42,559 nucleotides of DNA, taken from contig JAILRG010000056.1 in NCBI GenBank assembly GCA_024698325.1, forward strand, positions 1 through 42,559, written 5' to 3'. The stretch comes from Treponema sp. (lineage in GTDB: Bacteria; Spirochaetota; Spirochaetia; Treponematales; Treponemataceae). The notes below the pieces were generated by a model. It made no database searches. It was given only the letters and a program-made list of their open reading frames with translations, and was not told the origin of the DNA. This document shows positions 9,335 to 18,118 of this stretch, one piece after another (position 1 is the stretch's first letter; each line of letters starts with the position of its first letter). The translations under genes were made by a program, and so were the position numbers.

Positions 9335-10246
9335 ATGCCGATAAAGATTCAGTCTGAGTTACCAGCGCGTTCCATCCTCGAAAACGAAAACATTTTCGTC
9401 ATGACGGAGAACCGCGCTGCAAGCCAGGATATTCGTCCGCTGAAAATTGCGATTATCAACCTGATGCCGACCAAAGAGGCAACGGAGACCCAGCTTTTGC
9501 GCCTTCTGGGAAACACGCCGCTGCAAATTGATATTTCGCTCGTGCGCATGGAAAATCATGTCTCTACTCATACTGCAGAAGAACATCTGGAACGCTTTTA
9601 CATTCCTTCAAGCGAAGTCTTTAATCACAAATACGACGGCATGATTATTACCGGAGCGCCGGTCGAGCAGATGCCGTTTGAGGACGTGGACTACTGGGGC
9701 GATTTGTGCGACATCATGGATTACGCAAAGGAAAACGTCTTTTCTACGCTCTACATTTGCTGGGGTGCGCAGGCGGGGCTGTATCACAATTACGGCATAA
9801 AAAAGCTTGCGCTGGAAAAAAAGCTGTTCGGCATTTTTCAGAATCACCGCCTCCTGCAGAACGAGCCGCTTCTGCGCGGTTTTGACGACAGCTTTCCGGT
9901 GCCGACCAGCCGCCACACGACCGTAAGCCGTGCTTCCATAAACAAAATTAGTGACCTTACCGTGCTTGCCGAAAATGCGGACGGCGAGACGACGCTTATC
10001 AAGTCCAGCGACAACCGCTCAATCTACATGATGGGGCATCTGGAGTACGACACGGATACGCTTTCGAATGAATATTTCCGCGACAAGAACAAGGGCCTGC
10101 CGATAGAAGTGCCGCTCAGTTACTTCCCCGATGACGACAGCTCCAAAAAGCCGCTTAACACCTGGCGGAGCACGGCGCACCTTTTCTACTCAAACTGGCT
10201 CAATTACTACGTGTATCAGGAAACCCCGTATAGTTTTAGCAAATAG
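9335..10246 (+). CDS. metA: MetA, homoserine O-acyltransferase, predicted acetyl-CoA type
   Basis: A 303-residue protein aligned over the whole MetA family. Catalytic Cys142 lies in YICWGAQAG, and His235/Glu237 in MGHLEYD. Residue 111 is Glu (TGAPVE). In characterised MetA proteins Glu111 selects acetyl-CoA and Gly111 succinyl-CoA, so the expected product is O-acetylhomoserine. That product is the substrate of the MetY-type enzyme encoded at 40515, giving direct sulfhydrylation to homocysteine. The rel gene follows after 19 bp with its own AAGGAG, so the two are probably cotranscribed. Confidence 0.92.
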   Translation: MPIKIQSELPARSILENENIFVMTENRAASQDIRPLKIAIINLMPTKEATETQLLRLLGNTPLQIDISLVRMENHVSTHTAEEHLERFYIPSSEVFNHKYDGMIITGAPVEQMPFEDVDYWGDLCDIMDYAKENVFSTLYICWGAQAGLYHNYGIKKLALEKKLFGIFQNHRLLQNEPLLRGFDDSFPVPTSRHTTVSRASINKISDLTVLAENADGETTLIKSSDNRSIYMMGHLEYDTDTLSNEYFRDKNKGLPIEVPLSYFPDDDSSKKPLNTWRSTAHLFYSNWLNYYVYQETPYSFSK

Positions 10247-10265
10247 TTTTTTAAGGAGCAGGGCT

Positions 10266-12098
10266 ATGTCAGACACAAAACCATTCGACATCATTACCAA
10301 CAACGAGGTGATTGACGCTGATTTGCTGCTGAACGAGTTTCATAAACGCTTTTCGTCTTTTACAGGTGAAGAGCTGGCGATGTTCGATAAGGCATGGAAG
10401 TTTCTGACAGCAAAAACTGAGGGCATGACCCGCTCCTGTGGAAAACCGTATTTCCTGCATCCGCTCAGGGTAGCAAGCCTGCTTGCAGAAAGCGGACTAG
10501 ACGTGGACTGTGTGGTTTCCGGCCTGTTCCATGACATTCTGGCGCTGGACTCTGTTTCCCGGGAAGAAATCAGGACGCTGTTTGGCGAGACGGTGTGCAA
10601 GATTGTCTCCGATACGTCAAAAATCACCGGAATGAAAATCAATTCCCGCACGATTCAGCAGGCGGACAATATCCGGAAAATGCTCTTTGCCATGATTGAT
10701 GACGTGCGCGTTATCCTTGTTAAGCTTGCAGACCGGCTTGACCGCATGCGCAATCTAAAGAGCATTGACGAAAAGAGCCGCCGTCTGGTGGCCGCGGAAG
10801 TAATGGATATCTGGGCGCCGCTTGCAGACCGTCTGGGTATGCAGAGCATGAAAAACGAGCTGGAAGACCTGAGCTTAAAGTATGCAAATCCTGATGTTTT
10901 CCAGCACATAAAGGCAATCGTCGCGCAGAAAAAGGACGAGCGCGCGTCGTACCTCGAAAAAGCGGTCAACGCAATTTACAAGGGCGCCGAAAAAATGGGA
11001 ACGTCGGTGACTATTTCGAGCCGGGCGAAGCATTTTTATTCGATTTACCAGAAGATGCGTAAGCGCGGAAAGGGCGCCGACGAGCTGTTCGACCTTCTGG
11101 CACTGCGCATTATCTGCACGACCGTGCCGGAGTGCTACACGCTGATAGGTCTTGTCCACAGCCTCTGGAAGCCGATGGACGGCCGCTTTAAAGACTACAT
11201 CGCCATGCCGAAGTCAAACGGCTATCAGTCGCTGCACACGACGGTTATCTGCGAGGGAAAGCCGCTGGAAATACAGATTCGCACTGCTGACATGCACAAT
11301 AAGGCGGAGCACGGCGTCGCTTCTCACTGGTTGTACAAAAAAGGCACGAACCGGGACAAAGTAGACATTTCAAACCTGGGAATCGTCAATCAGCTGCAGG
11401 AACTGAAAAATCAGGATTTAAGCGATGAGACGTTCTTTAACCAGCTTAAAAGCGATTTGCTTGGGGATGAAATCTTCGTCTTTACGCCGAAAGGTGACGT
11501 TGTGCAGCTGCCTGCTGGCAGCACGGCAATTGACTTTGCCTACCATGTACACAGCGCTGTCGGTGAAAAAATTGTCGGCGCCAAGGCTGACGGCAAAATC
11601 ATCCCGATTACAAAGCCGCTGGAAAACACGCAGATTATCGAAGTGCTGACAAATCCGCAGGCGCATCCGACGGAAAATCAGCTGAAGATTGTGCGCACGT
11701 CAAAAGCGCGGCAGAAAATTCATGCGTGGCTTACTGCCAACGATCCGACCTTTGTTGACAAGGACGCCGTGGCAAAACGGGAAGCGGAAATTGCCGCTGC
11801 CAACGCGAACGCCCAGAAAACGCAAGGTGCGCGGCACCGTCGGCCCAAGCTGGGGGCGGAAGCTGCAAATGCGGTGTCGCACAAGTACAGCGGCAGAGTC
11901 TTAATCGACAACACCCGCAATTTCGTAATAACGTTTGCCGGCTGCTGCTCTCCCAAACCCGGCGACCCTATCGTCGGGTACGTCAGCAGGGGCAGAGGAA
12001 TCACCGTACACAGGGCAGACTGCATTACGTTCCAGCGTATCCCCAATATTGATAAACGCAGTGTAGAAGTTACCTGGGAAGAAGCGACCAGCCACTGA
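10266..12098 (+). CDS. rel: RelA/SpoT homologue, (p)ppGpp synthetase; hydrolase motif altered, no ACT domain
   Basis: The start at 10266 is fixed by AAGGAG just upstream, giving 610 residues. The HD domain is present (H65, H89-D90, D156) but the HDxxED motif reads HDILAL, so both catalytic ED residues are replaced (A93, L94), and HNMRT reads DRMRN. The synthetase domain looks intact: SRAKHFYSIYQKM, RFKD at 307-310 and SNGYQSLHTT. A TGS domain (about 401-462) and a Cys-rich region (FAGCCSPKPGDP, HRADC) follow. The protein stops about 20 residues after that region, so the usual C-terminal ACT/RRM domain is absent. Predicted: a synthetase with weak or no hydrolase activity and altered ribosome control. 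Confidence 0.88.
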   Translation: MSDTKPFDIITNNEVIDADLLLNEFHKRFSSFTGEELAMFDKAWKFLTAKTEGMTRSCGKPYFLHPLRVASLLAESGLDVDCVVSGLFHDILALDSVSREEIRTLFGETVCKIVSDTSKITGMKINSRTIQQADNIRKMLFAMIDDVRVILVKLADRLDRMRNLKSIDEKSRRLVAAEVMDIWAPLADRLGMQSMKNELEDLSLKYANPDVFQHIKAIVAQKKDERASYLEKAVNAIYKGAEKMGTSVTISSRAKHFYSIYQKMRKRGKGADELFDLLALRIICTTVPECYTLIGLVHSLWKPMDGRFKDYIAMPKSNGYQSLHTTVICEGKPLEIQIRTADMHNKAEHGVASHWLYKKGTNRDKVDISNLGIVNQLQELKNQDLSDETFFNQLKSDLLGDEIFVFTPKGDVVQLPAGSTAIDFAYHVHSAVGEKIVGAKADGKIIPITKPLENTQIIEVLTNPQAHPTENQLKIVRTSKARQKIHAWLTANDPTFVDKDAVAKREAEIAAANANAQKTQGARHRRPKLGAEAANAVSHKYSGRVLIDNTRNFVITFAGCCSPKPGDPIVGYVSRGRGITVHRADCITFQRIPNIDKRSVEVTWEEATSH

Positions 12099-12154
12099 TT
12101 GCGTCCAGCGCCTTTTCCCTGTGTCTAAAAAAATGAAAAACAGCATCATTTTTT

Positions 12155-12183
12155 TTGAAACAAAACTATAATTCGTTTATTAT
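12155..12183 (+). promoter_or_regulatory. Promoter of the efflux operon
   Basis: TTGAAA (12155-12160) and TATTAT (12178-12183) are separated by 17 bp. The TolC-like gene starts 30 nt downstream and has a GGGGGAA ribosome binding site. Confidence 0.6.
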
Positions 12184-12213
12184 ACATATGACACAAAAGG
12201 GGGAATTTAAAAA

Positions 12214-13566
12214 ATGATTGTATATGCGCTGGTAGCTTTGCTCGGCGTGTTTTCTGCGCTGGAAGCTGCTGCCCAACCTGCATCGGAAGCTGCTGCCCAA
12301 CCTGCATCTGTTGCGGTGCACACACTTTCCATTTCTGATGCCGTTTCCTATGCACAGGACCACAACATTTCTCTTGCCAGGAGCAAGATTTCGCTGGATG
12401 CGGCAAGGCGGACAAAAAACACGTCGTGGAACAGCATCAGTCCTTCAGGTTCTGTAAGCGGCACGGTTTCTGCACCTGACGACAGCCTTTCTGATTACAC
12501 CGCTTCTCTTACCGGCACGGTAAGCGTTTCTTTTTCGCCAAATCTGTTTACGACAATCAAAAATGCATCCCTCTCCTACGAGCAGGGAAAAATCACCTGG
12601 CAGGAAGCCTGCCGGACCGTTGAGCTGAACATCCGAAAATCATACTATGCGCTTTTGTACGAGCTGGAAAACCTGGAACTGCAGAAGCGCAATCTGGAGA
12701 CAGCAAAGCAGCAGTGGCAGAACAATAAGGCAAAGTACGAGCAGGGGCGCATGAGCGAGCTTGACGTGCTTTCTGCTGAAGTCAAATACAAGAACCTGCT
12801 TCCGACCGTGCAGAGCGCGGAAGTTACCTACAAAAATGACCTTGCTTCTTTCCGGCAGCTCCTGGGGCTTCCTGCTGACGAGGCGATTGTGCTTACCGGC
12901 AGCCTGGACGACATCCTGCAGGTCGGCGACATTTCTCTGGATGTGGAGCATCTGTCATCACCGGATTTGGAAAAGCTGCAGGTTCAGCTTAAGAGCGCGC
13001 GCACGACGGTCACCGCAAAGCGTTTTTCAGCATACGCGCCGTCACTTTCTGCCCGCTGGCAGCACGGCCTTATTCCTTCTTCCGGCGAACACATCAGCGC
13101 CTCCAGCCAGCTTGATCAGAGCGGCACGGTAAGCGTGACGGCTTCGATTCCGCTCGACGGCATCCTGCCCTGGTCTAGCTATGCGGTTGCCATCGATACC
13201 GCAAAAGATACCGTGGCAGATTTGCAGCTGCAGATTCAGAATGAACAGACATCCCTCCGCGTCGAAGCCGAAAGCGCGCTCCGCACTATTTCGCAGAGCC
13301 GCTCAGCCATCCTTTCAAAACAGGCAAGCATAGAGCTTGCGGCCCGAACGCTGGACATGACGGAGCAGGCATATAACCGCGGAACAAAAGACCTGCTGTC
13401 GCTTCAAAATGCCAGCGACAGCCTGCTTTCGGCAGAAGTCAGCTTGAAAAGCGAGCAGCGCACGCTCATAAATGCGGTGCTGAGTCTGGAATACACATTG
13501 GGAGTCCCGTTTGGCAGCCTTGGCCTTTCGGATGCTGCTTCCAGCACGACCACAAACGCAGAGTAG
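12214..13566 (+). CDS. TolC-family outer-membrane efflux protein
   Basis: A 450-residue protein with a signal peptide (MIVYALVALLGVFSALEAAA). The typical TolC pattern follows: LSISDAVSYAQDHNISL, long amphipathic coiled-coil helices with QxxWxxNKAKYEQGRMSELDVLSAEVKYKN, repeated in the second half around MTEQAYNRGTKDLLSLQNA. It would form the outer-membrane exit duct of a tripartite pump with the adaptor and RND proteins encoded directly downstream (22-bp gap). At the signal cleavage region an 8-residue unit EAAAQPAS is duplicated by a 24-bp tandem repeat. Confidence 0.88.
   Translation: MIVYALVALLGVFSALEAAAQPASEAAAQPASVAVHTLSISDAVSYAQDHNISLARSKISLDAARRTKNTSWNSISPSGSVSGTVSAPDDSLSDYTASLTGTVSVSFSPNLFTTIKNASLSYEQGKITWQEACRTVELNIRKSYYALLYELENLELQKRNLETAKQQWQNNKAKYEQGRMSELDVLSAEVKYKNLLPTVQSAEVTYKNDLASFRQLLGLPADEAIVLTGSLDDILQVGDISLDVEHLSSPDLEKLQVQLKSARTTVTAKRFSAYAPSLSARWQHGLIPSSGEHISASSQLDQSGTVSVTASIPLDGILPWSSYAVAIDTAKDTVADLQLQIQNEQTSLRVEAESALRTISQSRSAILSKQASIELAARTLDMTEQAYNRGTKDLLSLQNASDSLLSAEVSLKSEQRTLINAVLSLEYTLGVPFGSLGLSDAASSTTTNAE
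12262..12309 (+). repeat. 24-bp in-frame tandem duplication in the TolC-like gene
   Basis: Two adjacent 24-bp copies (12262-12285 and 12286-12309) differ only at the last base and encode EAAAQPAS twice, just after the signal peptide. It looks like a replication-slippage duplication that changes the length of the mature N-terminus. Confidence 0.9.
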
Positions 13567-13588
13567 TAAGTAACAAAAAGGAGAACGT

Positions 13589-14686
13589 ATGCTTGAAGAG
13601 AATATGAAACAGAGTGCGGCTGTGCCGAAAAAGCGCTTTCGCCGCTCTTACATCGTGATGCTGTGCGCGGTCATCGTAACGGCCGCCGGTGTGTTTTTTG
13701 CGCAGTCACTTTCAAAGAAGAATAAGCAGGCAAATCCCGGCGGCATGCGGCGGGGCGGCTCAACGGTTTTTAGCGTAAAGACAGCGGTACTCGAAAAGAC
13801 GGTGCTGCACGACTATGTGGCTACAAACGGGGAAGTTGAGGCGCAGAGTTCCATAGAGGTGTTCCCGGATATCGGCGGCAGGGTCGTTTCTGTGGAAGTA
13901 CAGCTTGGCTCGCCGGTAAAAAAAGGTGAGGTCATTGCCTACATCGACCCGAGCGAGCCTGGCGCCAAGTATATAAAAAGCCCGGTGTATGCGCCGATTA
14001 ACGGAGCGATTGTTTCTACGCCGTTAAAGGCGGGAACCAGGGTCAGCACCAGTTCTGTACTGACCGAAATCGGCGATTTGCGGAATCTGCAGGTGTCGGC
14101 GAATATTCCGGAGCGCTTTGTGGCGCTTTTGCGTCCGGGGCTTTTGGCGAACGTAACGCTCGAAGCGTATCCTGACGTGATTTTTACGGCTACGGTAAGC
14201 AGGGTTTCGCCGGTTGTCGACAGCGCAAGCCGCACAAAAACGGTTATCCTTTCTTTCGATAAAAATGACTGGCGGATTAATGCCGGCATGTTTGCAAAAG
14301 TCATCCTGTACACGGTGGATTACAGCGGCGAGGTGGTTATGCCGGTGGATTCGCTTGTTACAAAAGATGACCGCTATTACGCGTTTGTGGTAAACGACGA
14401 CAGCACGGTAAGCCGCCGCGAAGTGACCGTGGGAAAAACCGTGGATGCAGTGGCGCAGATTCTTTCGGGACTGCAAGCCGGAGAACGCGTTGTCGTTGAG
14501 GGGCAGACTTCTCTTTCTGACGGCGCAAAAATCCGCGACATTACTGCGGGCGTTGCAAAGCCCGATGAGGCGGCGGCCGAAAAAGCCGGCGGTAAGCCGG
14601 AAGCTGACAGCAAAGCCGCTGACAGCAAGGCTGCATCTGGCGCTAAGCCGGAATCTGGCCGCGGGGGTAGCGGGGGCAACCGATGA
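13589..14686 (+). CDS. RND efflux periplasmic adaptor (HlyD/MFP family)
   Basis: A 365-residue protein with one N-terminal membrane anchor (about residues 21-40). A biotinyl-lipoyl-like hybrid motif is seen (IEVFPDIGGRVVSVEVQLGSP, then SPVYAPINGAIVS), followed by a beta-barrel domain and a membrane-proximal domain ending with GLQAGERVVVEG. The alpha-hairpin is very short, typical of many RND adaptors. The C-terminal ~45 residues are an Ala/Lys/Gly-rich tail with short repeats (ADSKA). AAGGAG precedes the start. Its stop overlaps the RND gene by 4 bp. Confidence 0.88.
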   Translation: MLEENMKQSAAVPKKRFRRSYIVMLCAVIVTAAGVFFAQSLSKKNKQANPGGMRRGGSTVFSVKTAVLEKTVLHDYVATNGEVEAQSSIEVFPDIGGRVVSVEVQLGSPVKKGEVIAYIDPSEPGAKYIKSPVYAPINGAIVSTPLKAGTRVSTSSVLTEIGDLRNLQVSANIPERFVALLRPGLLANVTLEAYPDVIFTATVSRVSPVVDSASRTKTVILSFDKNDWRINAGMFAKVILYTVDYSGEVVMPVDSLVTKDDRYYAFVVNDDSTVSRREVTVGKTVDAVAQILSGLQAGERVVVEGQTSLSDGAKIRDITAGVAKPDEAAAEKAGGKPEADSKAADSKAASGAKPESGRGGSGGNR

Positions 14687-17600
14687 GCATTACAAAAACA
14701 ACGCTTGAGCACCCCGTCCTGACGCTGATTATCTTTGCGCTTCTGGGCATCATGGGGCTTTTTACGCTGCAGAACGTGGCTATCAGCCTGATGCCCGATA
14801 TTGACTACCCGGTGCTTTCTGTCAGCGCTTCTTACACAAACGCAGGCCCGGAGACAGTAGAAAAGACCGTGACGAAAGTGCTCGAAAGCGGGCTTGTCAG
14901 CGTCTCAAATCTAAAGACGATTACCAGCACGTCAAGCGAAGGCAGAAGCCGCATCAATCTGGAATTCAACTACGGCACGAACCTTGACGAGGCCGTTAAT
15001 GATGTGCGCGACAAAATAGACCGGGTCGAGCGCTCGCTCCCCGACGACGTAACGCCGACGATTTTTAAGATGGATTCTGACTCGATGCCGATTATGCGCA
15101 TTGCAGTTCGCGGAAACCGCTCCAACGACGACTTAAAGCAGATTGCCGAGGACACGATTGTCGACATTCTTGAGCAGGCAAACGGAGTTGCTGAAGCAAG
15201 CGTTTCCGGCGGCCGAACGAAAATTGTCCGGGTGGAGCTGAACGAAAACCGGCTTGCCGCCTACGGGCTTACGATTTCCAGCATTGCCTCTGCGCTTGCA
15301 AAGCAGAACCTGGAGTTAGGCGGCGGAAAAATCAATGAGGGGCGCAAGGATTACACCATCCGCACCACCGGCGAGTTTGCTTCCATCGCGGAAATCAACA
15401 ATGCGGTCATTACGTCTGTCAAAGGCTATGATGTAAAGCTTTCCGACCTCGGCCGGGCATTTTTAGGCTATTCTGACGCGTCAAGCATCGTCTCGATTAA
15501 CGGCGAATCCGGTATTTACGTGAGCGTGACCAAGCAGTCTGGCTCCAATAGCGTTACGGTTGCAAACGAAGTCTACAAAAAGATTTCCGAGCTGCAGAAC
15601 GTGCTGCCGACAGATGTCAGTCTGGAGATAATCCGCGACGACACGGTTTCTATCCGCGACACGCTTTCTACGCTGCTCGACAGCGCCTGGCAGGGCCTTT
15701 TGCTTGCGGTCCTGGTGCTTTTTGTCTTCTTAAAGAGCATAAAAAGTACGATTATCATCGGCATAAGCATTCCGCTTTCGATTATCATTACGCTTCTGTG
15801 CATGAATTTTGCGGGCATCACGCTCAATATGATTACAATGACCGGTCTTATCCTCGGTGTCGGTATGATTGTCGACGCGTCCATCGTTATGATTGAAAAT
15901 ATCTACGCCTACCGCACGCGCGGCGCAAAGGCTAAGGTCGCGGCAGTGCTTGGTTCCGGCGAAATGGTCATGTCCGTTCTGAGCGGTAACCTGACGACAA
16001 TCTGTGTTTTCGTGCCGTTCCTGTTCTTTATGAGCGATTTGGGCTTTATGGGGCAGATGTTCAAGGGCATTATCTTTACGATAGTCATCGCGCTGGCCTC
16101 TTCGCTGTTTGTCGCAATCTTTCTGGTGCCGGTTTTAGCAGGACATTTTTTCCCGCTTACAAACCGCCGCGAAAAGCCGATAAAGAGCCGGTTTTTTATA
16201 ACGCTCTATGCGGCATTTGACGCGCCGATGAACTGGCTGACGAAGGTCTACCGGCGGGCGTTAAAGAGCGCGCTGGGGCACCGCAAGGCGACGCTTTTAA
16301 TCTGTATCTGCGCGCTGGTGCTTGCGCTTTCGTTCATTCCGACGCTGCGTATTCAGATGATGACTGGCGGCGGCGATGACAGCGTTACCGTAAACGTACG
16401 CCTACCTGTCGGCACCCGCCTGAGTGAAACGCAGAGCGTGATTGAGCAGCTGGAGGCGATTATCCGGAGCGAAGTGAAAGGCTACAAGACGCTGATTTCG
16501 ACTGCCGGCTCCAGCACGTCGAGCTATTCCGGTTCCATTCAGATTTCGCTTCCGAAAAGCGAAGAGCAGATTGACACTGCCGAAGTCATCCAGAAAAAGC
16601 TTCGCGCGCATTTCTCTGACTTTCCGGCTGATGCCCGTCTGAGTTTCCGGCAGGGCATGGCCCGCCAGATGACGGGAAGCGACCTGGTGCTGAAAATCCG
16701 CAGTGACAGCCTTGATTTGGCGCTGCAGGTTGCAAATCAGATTGAAGACGTCATGAACAAGATTGACGACATAGGCGAGCCGAGCATCGACACGACGGAA
16801 GGCTTACCCGAGGTTGAGATTGTCATCGACCGCCAGCGCGCGTACTCTTTGGGCGTTGACGTAACGACGGTCGCCAAGGAAATCAATTACGCAATTAACG
16901 GCGTTACGGCAACCACCTACCGCGAAAACGGTAAGGAATACAGCGTAAAGGTAATGTACCAGCCTTCCGACCGCCAGAAAATGACTGATTTGGACCAGAT
17001 TTTCGTAAAAGGCACGAACGGCATGGTGAACGTGTCGAACTTTGCGACCGTTAAAAAAGGCCTGGGACCGGTCAGCATAAAGCGCGAAAACCAGACTCGT
17101 GTCGTAAAGCTGAGTGCCGATGTGCTGACCGAAAAAAATGTCAGCGTGGTTGAAGAAGAGCTGAAAGACGCCATTGCCGGAAGCTTTATTATTCCCGAGG
17201 GAGTGACCATCAGCTACGAAGGCTCGCTTAAGGACATGAAAGAGCAGGGCGGCGCCTACTTAAAAATCATCTTCATGGCAATCCTGCTGGTATTCGGCGT
17301 TATGGCCGGCACCTACGAAAACTTTAAGGCGCCGCTCATCAACCTGTGTACGATTCCATTTATGATTATTGGCGTCGTGGCAATTTACAAGCTGACAAAT
17401 CAGGCATTGAGCATGGTCAGCGCCATCGGCATGATTATGCTCGTGGGCATCGTCGTCAATAACGGTATTATTCTCGTCGACTACACCGGACTCCTGGTGG
17501 AACGCGGGCTTTCGCTAAAAGACGCCTGCCTCGAAGCCGGTGCCAGCCGTCTGCGCCCGGTCCTGATGACTACGCTGACGACAATCCTCGGTATGCTTCC

Positions 17601-17799
17601 GATGTGCTTTAGTTCCAGCGGCAGCAGTGCCAGCATGGTGCAGCCTATCGGTGTTGCTGTTGTCGGCGGCCTTACATCTTCAACGTTTGTCACGCTGTTC
17701 TTTATTCCGGTGCTGTATTCGCTGGTTATGCGCCGCCGCGCCGTCAAAAAGAGCCGCCTTGAGATTGCGCTGACAGAAGACGGCGGCAAGGAGGACTAG
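14683..17799 (+). CDS. RND-family efflux transporter (AcrB/HAE1-like)
   Basis: A 1038-residue inner-membrane pump with the RND arrangement: TM1 (LTLIIFALLGIMGLF), a large periplasmic loop, TM2-6, a second loop and TM8-12. The TM4 proton-relay motif reads GMIVDASIV, keeping the first Asp of the VDD pair but replacing the second by Ala; similar single-Asp variants occur in many non-proteobacterial HAE1-type pumps. Its substrate cannot be read from sequence. Start at 14683 overlaps the adaptor stop (ATGA), showing translational coupling. Confidence 0.9.
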   Translation: MSITKTTLEHPVLTLIIFALLGIMGLFTLQNVAISLMPDIDYPVLSVSASYTNAGPETVEKTVTKVLESGLVSVSNLKTITSTSSEGRSRINLEFNYGTNLDEAVNDVRDKIDRVERSLPDDVTPTIFKMDSDSMPIMRIAVRGNRSNDDLKQIAEDTIVDILEQANGVAEASVSGGRTKIVRVELNENRLAAYGLTISSIASALAKQNLELGGGKINEGRKDYTIRTTGEFASIAEINNAVITSVKGYDVKLSDLGRAFLGYSDASSIVSINGESGIYVSVTKQSGSNSVTVANEVYKKISELQNVLPTDVSLEIIRDDTVSIRDTLSTLLDSAWQGLLLAVLVLFVFLKSIKSTIIIGISIPLSIIITLLCMNFAGITLNMITMTGLILGVGMIVDASIVMIENIYAYRTRGAKAKVAAVLGSGEMVMSVLSGNLTTICVFVPFLFFMSDLGFMGQMFKGIIFTIVIALASSLFVAIFLVPVLAGHFFPLTNRREKPIKSRFFITLYAAFDAPMNWLTKVYRRALKSALGHRKATLLICICALVLALSFIPTLRIQMMTGGGDDSVTVNVRLPVGTRLSETQSVIEQLEAIIRSEVKGYKTLISTAGSSTSSYSGSIQISLPKSEEQIDTAEVIQKKLRAHFSDFPADARLSFRQGMARQMTGSDLVLKIRSDSLDLALQVANQIEDVMNKIDDIGEPSIDTTEGLPEVEIVIDRQRAYSLGVDVTTVAKEINYAINGVTATTYRENGKEYSVKVMYQPSDRQKMTDLDQIFVKGTNGMVNVSNFATVKKGLGPVSIKRENQTRVVKLSADVLTEKNVSVVEEELKDAIAGSFIIPEGVTISYEGSLKDMKEQGGAYLKIIFMAILLVFGVMAGTYENFKAPLINLCTIPFMIIGVVAIYKLTNQALSMVSAIGMIMLVGIVVNNGIILVDYTGLLVERGLSLKDACLEAGASRLRPVLMTTLTTILGMLPMCFSSSGSSASMVQPIGVAVVGGLTSSTFVTLFFIPVLYSLVMRRRAVKKSRLEIALTEDGGKED

Positions 17800-17800
17800 C

Positions 17801-18085
17801 ATGTATCGTGCAGAAATCATCGCAAATCAGTCCGTTCAGGATGACATTATAGAAGCGCTGGAAGACCACATTCCCGACATTCTGTATACCGTGCTGCCGC
17901 TGGTACACGGCCGGGGTGCGAGCGACCGCAAGTTGGGAAGTACGACCTGGCCCGAGAGCAATTTTGTGCTTTTCAGCTACGTTCCTGACGATGCGGTGCC
18001 GGTAGTCCGGGCTGTCGTGACGGCGATAAAGCAGAAATTCCCTGATGAAGGCATAAAGCTTTTTTTTGTGCATGCAGAAGCGTAA
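17801..18085 (+). CDS. PG0541-family transporter-associated protein
   Basis: A 94-residue protein located 1 bp after the pump gene stop. The sequence (YRAEIIANQSVQDDIIEALE, ending KLFFVHAEA) fits the small PII-like proteins found behind RND pump genes in Bacteroidetes and treponemes. Presumed to be cytoplasmic and to modulate the pump; no biochemical role can be shown from the sequence. Confidence 0.75.
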   Translation: MYRAEIIANQSVQDDIIEALEDHIPDILYTVLPLVHGRGASDRKLGSTTWPESNFVLFSYVPDDAVPVVRAVVTAIKQKFPDEGIKLFFVHAEA

Positions 18086-18118
18086 CGCCGTCTGCCGCAC
18101 GTAATTGCGAGGTGAAGT

